Positions 34,853 through 43,993 of a stretch of DNA of 57,576 bases are shown here, piece after piece; position 1 is the stretch's first letter, and the number at the start of each line of letters is the position of its first letter. The notes under the pieces were generated by a model that did not search any database, was not told the DNA's origin, and saw nothing but the letters and a program-made list of their open reading frames with translations. The DNA is from Clostridia bacterium (lineage in GTDB: Bacteria > Bacillota > Clostridia > Oscillospirales > CAG-272). The stretch lies in the NCBI GenBank assembly GCA_017625755.1, contig JAGAKG010000031.1, positions 1 through 57,576 of the forward strand. Reading direction: 5' to 3'. A program made the position numbers and the translations under genes.

Positions 34853-35257
34853 TCATATTTCGTTTTTAAAGCTCATCGGCAACAGCTCATTCAGCGTGTA
34901 GATGCTTTCGTTATCCATACTGTCGACAAGAATTATCTTGAAATCCTCACCGCAGAATTCTGCCATTACCTGACGGCAAACGCCGCAAGGTGGACAAATA
35001 CCAAAGGCAGAGTCGTTTGTTTTTCCGCCAACTACCGCAATCGCCTCAAAATCCCGCTCTCCCTCGCTTACCGCCTTGAAGAAAGCCACTCTCTCGGCAC
35101 AGCAGGTGGGAGTGAACGATACCGATTCTATATTGCAGCCCGTATATATCCGTCCGCTTTTGGTGAGTAAAGCCGCGCCGACCGAAAAGCCCGAGTACGG
35201 GGAATAGGCGCGCTCTCTCGCCGCAAAAGCCGCCTCAATAAGTTTTTTCGTGTTCAT
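34853..35257 (-). CDS. cdd: Cytidine deaminase
   Basis: This 134-residue enzyme converts cytidine and deoxycytidine to the uridine forms. The zinc site is complete: CCAERVAFFKA (Cys plus catalytic Glu, near residue 53) and PPCGVCRQ with two Cys near residues 89-92. The YSPYSGFSVGAAL opening at 18-30 holds the substrate. The length is typical of the homotetrameric bacterial type. It lies in an operon behind the HD hydrolase gene and before a membrane protein gene, and acts in pyrimidine salvage. Confidence 0.96.
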   Translation of the reverse strand: MNTKKLIEAAFAARERAYSPYSGFSVGAALLTKSGRIYTGCNIESVSFTPTCCAERVAFFKAVSEGERDFEAIAVVGGKTNDSAFGICPPCGVCRQVMAEFCGEDFKIILVDSMDNESIYTLNELLPMSFKNEI

Positions 35258-35266
35258 AAGCCTCGG

Positions 35267-35863
35267 TCAGCTCAAAGGAGCCTCAATGCCTTCCATATAG
35301 TAGGAGGCCTCCATATCGGCAACGCAAAGCGCGAAAGCGAGAGGGAACATCTCAAGCGCGCGGCCGACCTGATTTGCGTCCTCGGGACCCGAAAATCCCA
35401 TGTGATATCTTATAGCAAACGCCTCGTCGCGAGTGAGCTTCATATATCCCGAAATTATGTAGACCGATTTTTCGCCGTGACCGTATGGCAGAGTGTCGTC
35501 TATCGTATAATAAGGCACAGACTCCCAAACGCCGTTCTTTTTCACATTTCTCATCTCGGTGCGGTAGAAATTCACCTTGCAAAGGTCGTGGAGAAGCGCC
35601 GCTATGGCAAGACTTTCCTCTGAAAATTTGAAGCCGTATTTATCCCTGAAGCGGGGACGCTTCACAAAATCACACAGACACTCGTATACATTGAGGCTAT
35701 GCTCAAGCAGACCGCCCTCGTATGCGCCGTGAAAGCGTGTACTCGCGGGAGCTGTGAAAAAATCGCTTTTTTCGGGAGATGTGAGGAATTCAAGAAGCTT
35801 GTCGCTCCCCTCGCGGGTTATACACGAACGGTATATTTCAAGAAATTTTTCTCTGTTTGTCAT
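35267..35863 (-). CDS. HD-domain hydrolase
   Basis: This protein of 198 residues has the HD phosphohydrolase signature: GGLLEHSLNVYECL (His near residue 52), ALLHDLCKVNFYRTE (the HD pair near 90) and a C-terminal Asp in ALCVADMEASYY. Its relatives are phosphohydrolases of nucleotides or nucleic-acid ends. The start is the ATG at 35863; the promoter at 35911-35939 begins transcription downstream of the longer in-frame start, which excludes that one. Operon with cdd ten bases later. Confidence 0.88.
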   Translation of the reverse strand: MTNREKFLEIYRSCITREGSDKLLEFLTSPEKSDFFTAPASTRFHGAYEGGLLEHSLNVYECLCDFVKRPRFRDKYGFKFSEESLAIAALLHDLCKVNFYRTEMRNVKKNGVWESVPYYTIDDTLPYGHGEKSVYIISGYMKLTRDEAFAIRYHMGFSGPEDANQVGRALEMFPLAFALCVADMEASYYMEGIEAPLS

Positions 35864-35910
35864 AATTACAGACACCCTTTCATAAACTTTATAAAGTGTT
35901 TTATGTTGAT

Positions 35911-35939
35911 ATTCTACCATAAACAACTAAATAAATCAA
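35911..35939 (-). promoter_or_regulatory. Promoter of the HD hydrolase-cdd operon
   Basis: On the minus strand TTGATT (35934-35939) and TAGAAT (35911-35916) are 17 bases apart. It is divergent from the glycogen promoter, with about 48 bases between the two -35 elements. Confidence 0.8.
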
Positions 35940-35987
35940 CATCTTGTGAAAATATTGATAAAAATTAAATAATTGTGAATTTGTTCG

Positions 35988-36016
35988 TTGACATAATTGC
36001 TTTTGTGTGATAAAAT
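35988..36016 (+). promoter_or_regulatory. Promoter of the glycogen operon
   Basis: TTGACA (35988-35993) and TAAAAT (36011-36016) are 17 bases apart, close to the sigma-A consensus. Transcription would start near 36023. Confidence 0.85.
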
Positions 36017-36068
36017 TATATATGTATATATATGATTGTTTTCCAAAGCAGAAAGGTGTGATGTTCAG

Positions 36069-37436
36069 GTGGGGGAAAATACAATCGAAAATAACGATTT
36101 TTTCTTCTATAACGGAACAAAATGCAGCGTTGGGGAGTATCTCGGTGCCGAGCTTGAGAGGGTATATTCCTCGCTTGGGGCGGATAGCGCCGAGAGATAT
36201 ATCTGGAGAGACGGCGGGTGGCGCGCTTATGCCGAAAGGACGAGCGGGCATATCTCACATCTTCCCCTGAATATATACGAGCTTGAGCTTTCTCTCTGGA
36301 AGCGCTTCGATAGCGACACTATACTCGCGTCCGAGCTTGCCACCTATGTCAAGCAGATGGGGTACACTCATATATGTCCGAGAGACGCGCTCGAGCACTC
36401 TGGTGCAGATGCTCTGAAGCCTTTCGTTGATCAGATGCACGAGGCGGGGATAGGAGTTATCCTTGTGTGCCGATTTGATAATACGACCTTGGATAATGAA
36501 AAGGCACTTATATCCTATGCGCTCGCTTGCCTGGATATCTTTCACGCCGACGGACTCAAAATAAGCGCGGCGTATCTGCCAAAATGGCTCACGGATAAGT
36601 CGCCCCAGGATAGGACAAACTTTTTCTCTATGCTGAGCCTGACGCTCAGGGCGTCATTTCCCACGGCGTTGCTGATTGCCGAAGGGATAGACCTCGGCGG
36701 AGAGAATTGTGACTTCGATTTTGAGTGCGACCTGCCGCGAATGAGAGCGTTGCTTGATTATCTGGCGGAGGATTCCTTGTTTCGCAAGCATCATCATGAA
36801 AAGATAACGCTCTTCTCGAAGGATTGCGAAAAGACCGTCTTTCCCATATCGGACGCAGATGGCAGAAGCCTTTGCAACACCGTGTCGGGCGACCGTTGGC
36901 AGAGATTTGCCGCATCAAGAGCGGCGCTTGCCTATCAGATGACGACTCCCTCAAAGAAACTCTGCTTTATGGGAACCGAGTTGTCGCTTGGCGGCGACGG
37001 CACGATAGATTGGAGCGCTTTGAAGGACGAGGCTCACGCGAGATTTCAGCTCTATGTCGCAGAGCTTAATAACCTGTATCTTGAAAATTCGCCGCTCTGG
37101 CAGTTGGACGGTAGGCAGGAGGGCTTTGCGTGGATAGAATCTTGCGACAGAGAACGCAGTATCATATCATACAGACGAACCGACAAGTCGGGCAGGGAGC
37201 TTATAGTCGTAATAAATTTCACGCCTGTTGTAAGAGAGAATTATCTGCTCGGGGTACCCTGCTCGGGTGAGTACGAGGAGATATTCAATTCCGACAGCGA
37301 GAAATTTGGCGGAGGCGGAGTTCTCAACCGTGGAACGCTAGTAAGCTCGGGAATGTCGCAGAATAGCCTTCCCGATTCGGTGAGAATGAGAGTGCCGCCG
37401 CTCGGAGCTACGGTACTACGACGCAAAAACAGTTAA
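36069..37436 (+). CDS. GlgB-like protein, catalytically degenerate (putative pseudoenzyme)
   Basis: This protein of about 455 residues matches branching enzyme from a remnant of CBM48 (FYNGTKCSVGEYLGAEL) through the barrel (YVKQMGYTHI, HEAGIGVILV) to the end (IVVINFTPVVR, SGEYEEIFNSDS, VPPLGATVL). True GlgB is 630-750 residues. Barrel loops are shortened, and two of three catalytic carboxylates are gone: the nucleophile Asp of LRVDA is Ser166 in LKISA, and the stabilising Asp of SHDE is Ala263 in SDAD. The acid/base Glu (IAEG, Glu205) remains. It heads an otherwise full glycogen operon, so it may be a binding or scaffold subunit. GTG at 36069 is chosen because AGAAAGG lies 12 bases upstream; TTG at 36036 has no binding site. 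Confidence 0.8.
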   Translation: MGENTIENNDFFFYNGTKCSVGEYLGAELERVYSSLGADSAERYIWRDGGWRAYAERTSGHISHLPLNIYELELSLWKRFDSDTILASELATYVKQMGYTHICPRDALEHSGADALKPFVDQMHEAGIGVILVCRFDNTTLDNEKALISYALACLDIFHADGLKISAAYLPKWLTDKSPQDRTNFFSMLSLTLRASFPTALLIAEGIDLGGENCDFDFECDLPRMRALLDYLAEDSLFRKHHHEKITLFSKDCEKTVFPISDADGRSLCNTVSGDRWQRFAASRAALAYQMTTPSKKLCFMGTELSLGGDGTIDWSALKDEAHARFQLYVAELNNLYLENSPLWQLDGRQEGFAWIESCDRERSIISYRRTDKSGRELIVVINFTPVVRENYLLGVPCSGEYEEIFNSDSEKFGGGGVLNRGTLVSSGMSQNSLPDSVRMRVPPLGATVLRRKNS

Positions 37437-37531
37437 ACAGTTAAAACCAAGAAAGCAAAAACACATAAACAGCGAATATCAAAACCGTCGAAGAACGAAA
37501 AAATTTAGCCATAAGGCTCAAGGGGGATATT

Positions 37532-38725
37532 ATGTTCAGAAAAAAAGAATGTGTGGCAATGCTACTTGCAGGAGGACAGGGAAGCAGACTTTACGCTTTG
37601 ACAGAAAAGACGGCAAAGCCTGCGGTATCATTTGGAGGTAAATACAGAATCATTGATTTTCCTCTCTCTAACTGTATCAATTCAGGAATTGATACGGTGG
37701 GTGTTCTCACTCAGTACCAACCCTTGGTACTTAACGATTACATTGGAAACGGTCTGCCGTGGGATCTTGACAGAACCTATGGCGGAGTAAAAATACTGCC
37801 TCCCTATCAGGGAAAAAAGGGTGCGGATTGGTACAGCGGAACCGCAAACGCGATATATCAGAATCTTGAGTTTATTGACAGATACGACCCCGAGTATGTT
37901 ATAATCCTCTCGGGTGACCATATCTATAAGATGGACTATTCCAAAATGATAGACTTCCATAAGAAAATGAAGTCCGACTGTACGATAGCGGTCATAGATG
38001 TGCCGATCGAGGAGGCGAGCCGCTTTGGAATACTGAGCGTCAACGAGGACGGACAGATATATAAGTTCTCGGAGAAGCCCAAGGAGCCCGATAGCACAAA
38101 GGCGTCGATGGGAATTTATGTGTTCTCTAAGAAGAAGCTTTTCGATTATCTTATAGCCGACGAAAAGGACGAGAAGAGCTCGAACGATTTCGGTAAAAAT
38201 ATTATCCCCGCAATGCTTGCGGCAAAGGAGAGAATGTTCGCGTACCCCTTCTCGGGATACTGGAAGGATGTCGGAACGATATCCTCTCTCTGGGAAGCAA
38301 ATATGGACCTGCTCGGAAGCGATCCCGCGCTCGTGCTTAACGACGAGAGCTGGAGAATCTTTTCGCGTCACGAGCCTAACGCGCCTCAGTATATCGGAGC
38401 AGACGCCGTCATTGAGAACAGCTCGGTAACCGCGGGCTGTGATATTTACGGAACGGTAAAGAACTCGGTTCTCGGCTCGGGCGTTAAGGTAATGAAGGGC
38501 GCGGTCGTCTGCGACTCGGTTATCTTCGATAACTGCGTTATTGAGGAGGGAGCGCAGGTAAATTATACTATACTTGATTCGAATGTAAGAATAGGTAAAA
38601 ACGCAACTGTCGGCGTTGATAAGAACACCGCCCGCGGAGTTACCGTTATCGGCTCGGGAATAGCGATTGCCGATAATTCCTGCATTGCGGATGACCAGAT
38701 GATATCGGAAGTAAAGGAGGGCTGA
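37532..38725 (+). CDS. glgC: Glucose-1-phosphate adenylyltransferase, catalytic subunit
   Basis: This 397-residue enzyme makes ADP-glucose from glucose-1-phosphate and ATP, the committed step of glycogen synthesis. It has the nucleotide motif [21 protein letters not shown] (residues 11-31), the [18 protein letters not shown] block, FSEKPKEP near 188 and the left-handed beta-helix from about 300. It belongs to the GlgC/GlgD pair found in Gram-positives, with the companion four bases later. Control by metabolites through the helix interface is known in the family. AAGGGGG precedes ATG. Confidence 0.96.
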   Translation: MFRKKECVAMLLAGGQGSRLYALTEKTAKPAVSFGGKYRIIDFPLSNCINSGIDTVGVLTQYQPLVLNDYIGNGLPWDLDRTYGGVKILPPYQGKKGADWYSGTANAIYQNLEFIDRYDPEYVIILSGDHIYKMDYSKMIDFHKKMKSDCTIAVIDVPIEEASRFGILSVNEDGQIYKFSEKPKEPDSTKASMGIYVFSKKKLFDYLIADEKDEKSSNDFGKNIIPAMLAAKERMFAYPFSGYWKDVGTISSLWEANMDLLGSDPALVLNDESWRIFSRHEPNAPQYIGADAVIENSSVTAGCDIYGTVKNSVLGSGVKVMKGAVVCDSVIFDNCVIEEGAQVNYTILDSNVRIGKNATVGVDKNTARGVTVIGSGIAIADNSCIADDQMISEVKEG

Positions 38726-38729
38726 AAAA

Positions 38730-39866
38730 ATGACAGTTGCAGGACTTATTTTTGCTAACATACACGATGCTTGCCTGCCTGAGCTTACGGCAAGAAGAAC
38801 TATGGCGTCGGTACCCTTCGGATGCAGATACCGCCTTATAGATTTTCCGCTTTCCAATATGGTGAACTCGGGAATATCCAAGGTAGGGGTGATAGCCCAC
38901 GATAACTATCAGTCGCTTATGGACCATATCGGTACAGGAAAGGACTGGGACCTTGCCCGTCGTTCGGGCGGAATCAAGATTTTGCCGCCTTTCATAACCT
39001 CTTATACAAGCACCACGGCGCAGCGTCTTTACACAACGCGTCTTGAGGCGCTTATAGGAGTTACCAACTTCATTTCAAAAAGCACAGAGGATTGCATAGT
39101 GCTTTCCGACTGTGACACTATATGCAACATCAATCTCTCGGATGTAATTGCTCAGCACGAGAGAACGGGCGCGGATATCACTATCGTGACAAGAGAATTT
39201 GAGCCCAGCGAAAAGTTCCGTCCCGAGGATGTATATTCGGTAAGCTCTGATAGCAATAATGTTATTACAGACATATCTGCATATAATGCTAATGAATACA
39301 GAAGCTCTGAAATTAGCACTAATATTATGGTAATCAACCGTATCTACCTGCTCGGACTCGTCAACGACGCTGCTTCGAGAGGATACATTGATTTCTACCG
39401 TGATGTGCTTTCGAAGATACTTCAGAGAGGAACGGTATACGCATACCATTATAAGGGATTTTTCCTTAAGATAACCTCTCTCGAAAGCTACTTCGCTTCC
39501 TCTATGAAGCTTCTCGGCGAGGACGCGAGAACCGGACTTACCTCGGTTGAGGGCAGACCGATACACACGAAGGTAAGAAATTCCGCTCCCACGCTCTATA
39601 AGGAGGGCTCAAAGGTGGCAAATTCCTATATCGCCGACGGATGCGAGATAGAGGGCGTGGTAGAAAACTCGATAATATTCAGAGGAGTAAAAGTAGGCAA
39701 GGGTGCCGTTGTCAGAAATTCGATTCTGCTTCAGGATACCTTTGTCGGAGACAATGTGCAGCTCAATTGCGTGGTAGCAGACAAGGATGTTGTTATAAAA
39801 GACGGAAGAAACCTTTCGGGACATACGACAATGCCATTCTTTGTGTCCAAGGGTACTATCGTTTGA
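38730..39866 (+). CDS. glgD: Glucose-1-phosphate adenylyltransferase subunit GlgD
   Basis: This 378-residue GlgC paralogue starts GLIFANIHDACLPELTARRTMASVPFG. The pyrophosphorylase signature GGxGxRL is absent, so on its own it should be inactive, as in other GlgD proteins. The rest of the fold is kept (YRLIDFPLSNMVNSG, beta-helix from about 285). In Bacillus and clostridia GlgD forms a heterotetramer with GlgC and raises its activity. It begins four bases after glgC and has AAAGGAGG just before its ATG. Confidence 0.95.
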   Translation: MTVAGLIFANIHDACLPELTARRTMASVPFGCRYRLIDFPLSNMVNSGISKVGVIAHDNYQSLMDHIGTGKDWDLARRSGGIKILPPFITSYTSTTAQRLYTTRLEALIGVTNFISKSTEDCIVLSDCDTICNINLSDVIAQHERTGADITIVTREFEPSEKFRPEDVYSVSSDSNNVITDISAYNANEYRSSEISTNIMVINRIYLLGLVNDAASRGYIDFYRDVLSKILQRGTVYAYHYKGFFLKITSLESYFASSMKLLGEDARTGLTSVEGRPIHTKVRNSAPTLYKEGSKVANSYIADGCEIEGVVENSIIFRGVKVGKGAVVRNSILLQDTFVGDNVQLNCVVADKDVVIKDGRNLSGHTTMPFFVSKGTIV

Positions 39867-39936
39867 TAATAATCTGCGGGGCGGAGAAGAATAAAAACAG
39901 AGGCAGAGCCGCTGTTTGAGACGCTGTGCCCCAAAC

Positions 39937-39969
39937 GGGGGTGCCGCAAATTTTGTTTGCGACACCCCC
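39937..39969 (+). other. Strong stem-loop in the glgD-glgA gap
   Basis: GGGGGTGCCGCAAA pairs with TTTGCGACACCCCC (one mismatch, short loop). No T-run follows, so it is unlikely to end transcription fully. It may protect the upstream message or lower glgA expression. Confidence 0.6.
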
Positions 39970-40010
39970 GAAAGCGGAATTTAATACGAAAAAAGGAGAT
40001 TATATATTAT

Positions 40011-41450
40011 ATGAGAAAAATATTATTTGTAGGAGCAGAAGCAATGCCCTTTGCGGCAACGGGAGGTCTTGGTGATGTCCTCGGCTCGCTTCCGTCGGCT
40101 ATAAAGGCTACGGCGGGAGATGATGTCGATGTCAGGGTCGTCGTTCCTTATTACAGCGCTATGGGGCAGGAGTGGAAGGACAAGTGCGAGACCGTCGCCG
40201 AGTTCGAGGTCGACCTTGCCTGGCGTCGTCAGTATTGCGGAGTAAAGAGTCTTGTGAAGGACGGAGTCGTTTATTACTTTATAGACAACGAATATTACTT
40301 CTTCAGAGACACGCTTTACGGCAATTACGACGACGGAGAAAGATTTGCCTTCTTCTGCCGCGCGGCACTTGAGATGCTTGCGAAGATAGATTTCTATCCC
40401 GATATACTTCACGCCCACGACTGGCAGGCGGCGCTCAGTGTTGTTTACCTTAACAACGGATACAGACACCGCGAGGGATATTCGGATATCAAGACGGTAT
40501 TCACCATTCACAATATCGAATATCAGGGTAAATACGATTTCGCCATTCTCGGTGATGTGTTCGCGCTTGACGCGGATAAAAAGGGACTTATGGAATACGG
40601 CGGCTGTATCAACCTCATGAAGGCGGCAATCGTCTGCGCGGACAAGGTATCTACTGTAAGTCCGAGATACGCCGAGGAGATTCGCACCTGGGAATATTCT
40701 CACGGACTTGACGGTATTCTCAACGAGAACGCGCACAAGCTCTGCGGAATACTCAACGGAATCGACTACGATTACTATAACCCCTCGACCGATAAGGATA
40801 TTGCGGTCAACTTTACCTGGCGTTCATTGAAAAAGAAGGCTATGAATAAGCTTGCGCTTCAGAGAGAAATAGGACTCCCCGAGAGAGAGGATGTCCCGAT
40901 GATAGCGCTTATTACAAGACTTGCTTCCCATAAGGGACTTGATCTTGTTACCGAAAAGATATACAATATCGTAGAGAATAACGATGTTCAGCTCGTGGTG
41001 CTCGGCAAGGGCGAGGCAGAATACGAAAGCTTCTTTTATAAGCTCGAGGAACGCTTCGGAGATAAGGTCAGAGCTCTGATAATGTACGACAGAGCGCTTT
41101 CCAAGCGTATATACGCGGCGGCAGATGTATTTATGATGCCCTCAAAGAGCGAGCCTTGCGGACTCTCTCAGATGATCGCGTCGAGATACGGAGCTATTCC
41201 CGTAGTAAGAGAAACGGGCGGACTTTATGACTCTATCAAGGGATACTGGGAAAGCGGCGAAAAGATAATGGGCAACGGATTTACCTTTGCTAACTATGAC
41301 TCCCGTGAGCTTGAGGAAAGAACCCTCGCGGCGGTAGCCCTCTGGAGAAACGAAGAAAAGAGAACTAAGCTTATAGGCAAGATAATGAGAACAGACTTCT
41401 CGTGGAAAAACTCCGCGGAAAAATATCTTGATATGTACGCATCTCTCTGA
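40011..41450 (+). CDS. glgA: Glycogen synthase
   Basis: This 479-residue GT5 enzyme extends alpha-1,4-glucan from ADP-glucose. It has the ADP-glucose loop FAATGGLGDVLGSLP (residues 13-27), DILHAHDWQAAL near 134, VFTIHNIEYQGKYDF near 164 and, at the C-terminus, MPSKSEPCGLSQMIASRYG near 380 with PVVRETGGLYD. The Lys of the more common KTGGL is Ala here, as in many clostridial enzymes. GGAG lies 12 bases before ATG; an in-frame upstream ATG falls within the stem-loop and was not used. Confidence 0.95.
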   Translation: MRKILFVGAEAMPFAATGGLGDVLGSLPSAIKATAGDDVDVRVVVPYYSAMGQEWKDKCETVAEFEVDLAWRRQYCGVKSLVKDGVVYYFIDNEYYFFRDTLYGNYDDGERFAFFCRAALEMLAKIDFYPDILHAHDWQAALSVVYLNNGYRHREGYSDIKTVFTIHNIEYQGKYDFAILGDVFALDADKKGLMEYGGCINLMKAAIVCADKVSTVSPRYAEEIRTWEYSHGLDGILNENAHKLCGILNGIDYDYYNPSTDKDIAVNFTWRSLKKKAMNKLALQREIGLPEREDVPMIALITRLASHKGLDLVTEKIYNIVENNDVQLVVLGKGEAEYESFFYKLEERFGDKVRALIMYDRALSKRIYAAADVFMMPSKSEPCGLSQMIASRYGAIPVVRETGGLYDSIKGYWESGEKIMGNGFTFANYDSRELEERTLAAVALWRNEEKRTKLIGKIMRTDFSWKNSAEKYLDMYASL

Positions 41451-41508
41451 AAAATAAAAATAACGCGTAAACAATTAGCGAATCAACAGTTGAAAGGGAA
41501 TTAAACAG

Positions 41509-43935
41509 ATGAATTATACTCCGAACAAGAAAGAGGTAAAAGAAAATATTGAGGCGAAGCTGTCCAGATACTTCGGCTGCCTTCCGAAGGACGCTACCCG
41601 TGAGCAGATCTACAAAGCCGCTTCTATGACAGTAAAGGATATCCTCACATCAAAGAGAGGCGATTTCAAGCACGAGGTAAATAAGAAGGGAGCAAAGAGA
41701 GTTTACTATATGTCCATAGAGTTCCTGCTCGGACGCTCACTCAAAACAAATCTTTGCAATCTCGGACTCTCTGAGGAGTATGAAGCAGCGCTTAGTGAGC
41801 TTGGCTTCGACCTTGAGGATATCTATGAATGTGAGCCCGATGCGGGGCTCGGAAACGGAGGTCTCGGTCGTCTAGCGGCTTGCTTTATGGACTCGCTCTC
41901 ATCGCTTGATTATCCCGCTACGGGATTTTCGATATGCTATGAGTACGGTCTTTTCAAGCAGATGATAGTTGACGGAATGCAGATAGAGCTTCCCGATATA
42001 TGGCTTCCGGGCGGCGAGGTATGGCTCGTTCCGAGAACCGACAGAATATATAAGGTCAAAATGGGCGGACGAGTAGTTGAGAGCTGGGAGAACGGACACC
42101 TCGGCATCCAATACGAGGACTACGAGGAGATAGAGGCAGTTCCTTACGATATGATGATATCGGGAGCCGACAGTAAGGCGGTAAGCCAGCTCAGACTTTG
42201 GAAAGCAAGAGATATTAATAACTTCAATATGGGACTGTTTACTCAGGGACAGTACACAAAGGCTATGGAGGATAGCACAAACGCAGAGATAATCTCCAAG
42301 GTGCTTTACCCCTCGGATAACCACACCGCAGGTAAGCTGCTCAGACTTTCTCAGCAGTATTTTATGGTTTCTGCATCCTGTCAGAGTATTATCAGAGACC
42401 ATATGGCGGTTTACGGTACTCTTGATAATCTTCCCGATAAGGTCGCTATCCACATCAACGACACTCACCCCGCGCTCTGTATCCCCGAGCTTATGCGAAT
42501 ACTCGTTGACGAGTATTTCTATCCTTGGGAAAAGGCTTGGGATATGGTCATCAATGTATGCTCCTATACCAATCATACCGTTATGCCCGAAGCGCTTGAA
42601 ACCTGGAACGAGGACCTGTTCAAGCTCAAGCTCCCAAGAATTTACGCTATCGTCAAGGAGATAAACGAGCGCTTCTGTCAGGAGGCTTGGAAGCTTTATC
42701 CGGGGAACTGGGGAAGAATTTCCAAGATGAGTATCGTAGGATACGGTCAGGTGAGAATGGCTAACCTTTCGGTTATCGGCTCTCACTCTGTAAACGGAGT
42801 ATCGAAGCTCCACTCGGATATTCTCATACGCTCGACCTTCAAGGATTTCTACAATATGTACCCCGAGAGATTTGGCAATGTAACGAACGGAATCGCACAC
42901 CGCCGCTGGCTCTGCTATTCCAACCCCGAGCTTGCGTCTCTGCTTGACGATTGTATCGGAACGGGTTACAGACACAACTCCCTCGAGCTTGCCGAGTTCG
43001 CTAAGTTTGCGGACGATAAGCAGATACTTGAGAGAATAAGAGATATCAAGCATAACAACAAGATTGCCTTTGCTAATAAGGTTTATAGCAGAACGGGAAT
43101 AAGGCTCAATACTCACTCTGTATTCGATGTTCAGATAAAGAGACTTCACGAGTATAAGCGTCAGCTTCTCAACGCTCTCAATATTATCGGACTTTACCTT
43201 GACCTCAAGGAAAATCCCAATATGGACTTCCAGCCCCAGACCTTTATATTCGGCGCGAAGGCGGCCCCCGGATATTATATGGCAAAGAATATAATCAAGC
43301 TCATATACTTTATCGGACGCGAAATAGAGCAGGATCCCGTGCTCAGAGAAAAGCTTGCTGTCGTATTCCTTGAGAACTACAATGTAAGTATGGCAGAGTC
43401 GCTCATTCCCGCGGCTGAGATAAGCGAGCAGATTTCAATGGCAGGTAAGGAAGCCAGCGGAACGGGCTGTATGAAGCTTATGATAAACGGAGCTATGACC
43501 ATAGGTACGCTTGACGGCGCGAATGTCGAGATGCTCGACGCGGTAGGCAAGGACAATATGTATATCTTCGGACTTACAAGCAATGAGGTCGACGATATCT
43601 GGCTCAGAGGCTACAACTCTGCGGAGTTCTACACCAACAACGAGCGACTCAAGAGAATAATCGCTCAGCTCAATCTTGGCTTTGGCGGCGAGTCCTTCTC
43701 CGAGATAGCGACCTATCTTATCGCGGGAAGCGGAGTTTCCGACCCCTATATGTGTCTTGCCGATTTTGAATCCTACCGTACCGCTCACGAAAGAGCTATG
43801 GCGGATTATCAGGATAAGACAAAGTGGAACCGTATGTCGCTTCTCAATATAGCCGCAGCAGGATACTTCACGGCAGACCGTTCGATAAACGATTACGCGC
43901 GTGATATCTGGAACCTCAAAAGACTTGATAAATAA
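41509..43935 (+). CDS. glgP: Glycogen/alpha-glucan phosphorylase
   Basis: This 808-residue GT35 enzyme releases glucose-1-phosphate from glycogen ends. Typical blocks are MSIEFLLGRSLKTNLCNLG near residue 57, DAGLGNGGLGRLAACFMDS near 101, HINDTHPALCIPELMRIL near 318, VTNGIAHRRWL near 458, RLHEYKRQLLNALN near 545, and the pyridoxal-phosphate Lys in AGKEASGTGCMKLMINGA near 645. Full length, intact. GAAAGGG precedes ATG. Confidence 0.96.
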   Translation: MNYTPNKKEVKENIEAKLSRYFGCLPKDATREQIYKAASMTVKDILTSKRGDFKHEVNKKGAKRVYYMSIEFLLGRSLKTNLCNLGLSEEYEAALSELGFDLEDIYECEPDAGLGNGGLGRLAACFMDSLSSLDYPATGFSICYEYGLFKQMIVDGMQIELPDIWLPGGEVWLVPRTDRIYKVKMGGRVVESWENGHLGIQYEDYEEIEAVPYDMMISGADSKAVSQLRLWKARDINNFNMGLFTQGQYTKAMEDSTNAEIISKVLYPSDNHTAGKLLRLSQQYFMVSASCQSIIRDHMAVYGTLDNLPDKVAIHINDTHPALCIPELMRILVDEYFYPWEKAWDMVINVCSYTNHTVMPEALETWNEDLFKLKLPRIYAIVKEINERFCQEAWKLYPGNWGRISKMSIVGYGQVRMANLSVIGSHSVNGVSKLHSDILIRSTFKDFYNMYPERFGNVTNGIAHRRWLCYSNPELASLLDDCIGTGYRHNSLELAEFAKFADDKQILERIRDIKHNNKIAFANKVYSRTGIRLNTHSVFDVQIKRLHEYKRQLLNALNIIGLYLDLKENPNMDFQPQTFIFGAKAAPGYYMAKNIIKLIYFIGREIEQDPVLREKLAVVFLENYNVSMAESLIPAAEISEQISMAGKEASGTGCMKLMINGAMTIGTLDGANVEMLDAVGKDNMYIFGLTSNEVDDIWLRGYNSAEFYTNNERLKRIIAQLNLGFGGESFSEIATYLIAGSGVSDPYMCLADFESYRTAHERAMADYQDKTKWNRMSLLNIAAAGYFTADRSINDYARDIWNLKRLDK

Positions 43936-43946
43936 ATAATAAAAGC

Positions 43947-43983
43947 AAGGGGCTGTCCTAATCAGAAGATAAGACAGCCCCTT
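43947..43983 (+). terminator. Stem-loop after glgP
   Basis: AAGGGGCTGTC / GACAGCCCCTT has a 15-base loop and lies just before the amylase gene. It carries no T-run and its 3' arm ends in the amylase ribosome binding region, so partial termination or translation control is possible. Confidence 0.55.
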
Positions 43984-43993
43984 CGGAGAATCT

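Noticed and set aside
36036..36068. TTG start for the GlgB-like protein
   Set aside because: It lies about 13 bases after the predicted transcription start and has no ribosome binding site, while AGAAAGG lies downstream of it.
36061..36270. ATG in another frame after AGAAAGG
   Set aside because: The frame closes after about 70 codons without homology. It does raise the question of an old frameshift at the GlgB-like start, but no direct sign of one is seen.
37682..38881. 399-codon open frame on the minus strand
   Set aside because: Antisense to glgC, low-complexity composition, no ribosome binding site; a shadow frame.
41899..43149. 416-codon open frame on the minus strand
   Set aside because: Antisense to the conserved core of glgP; no recognisable domain.
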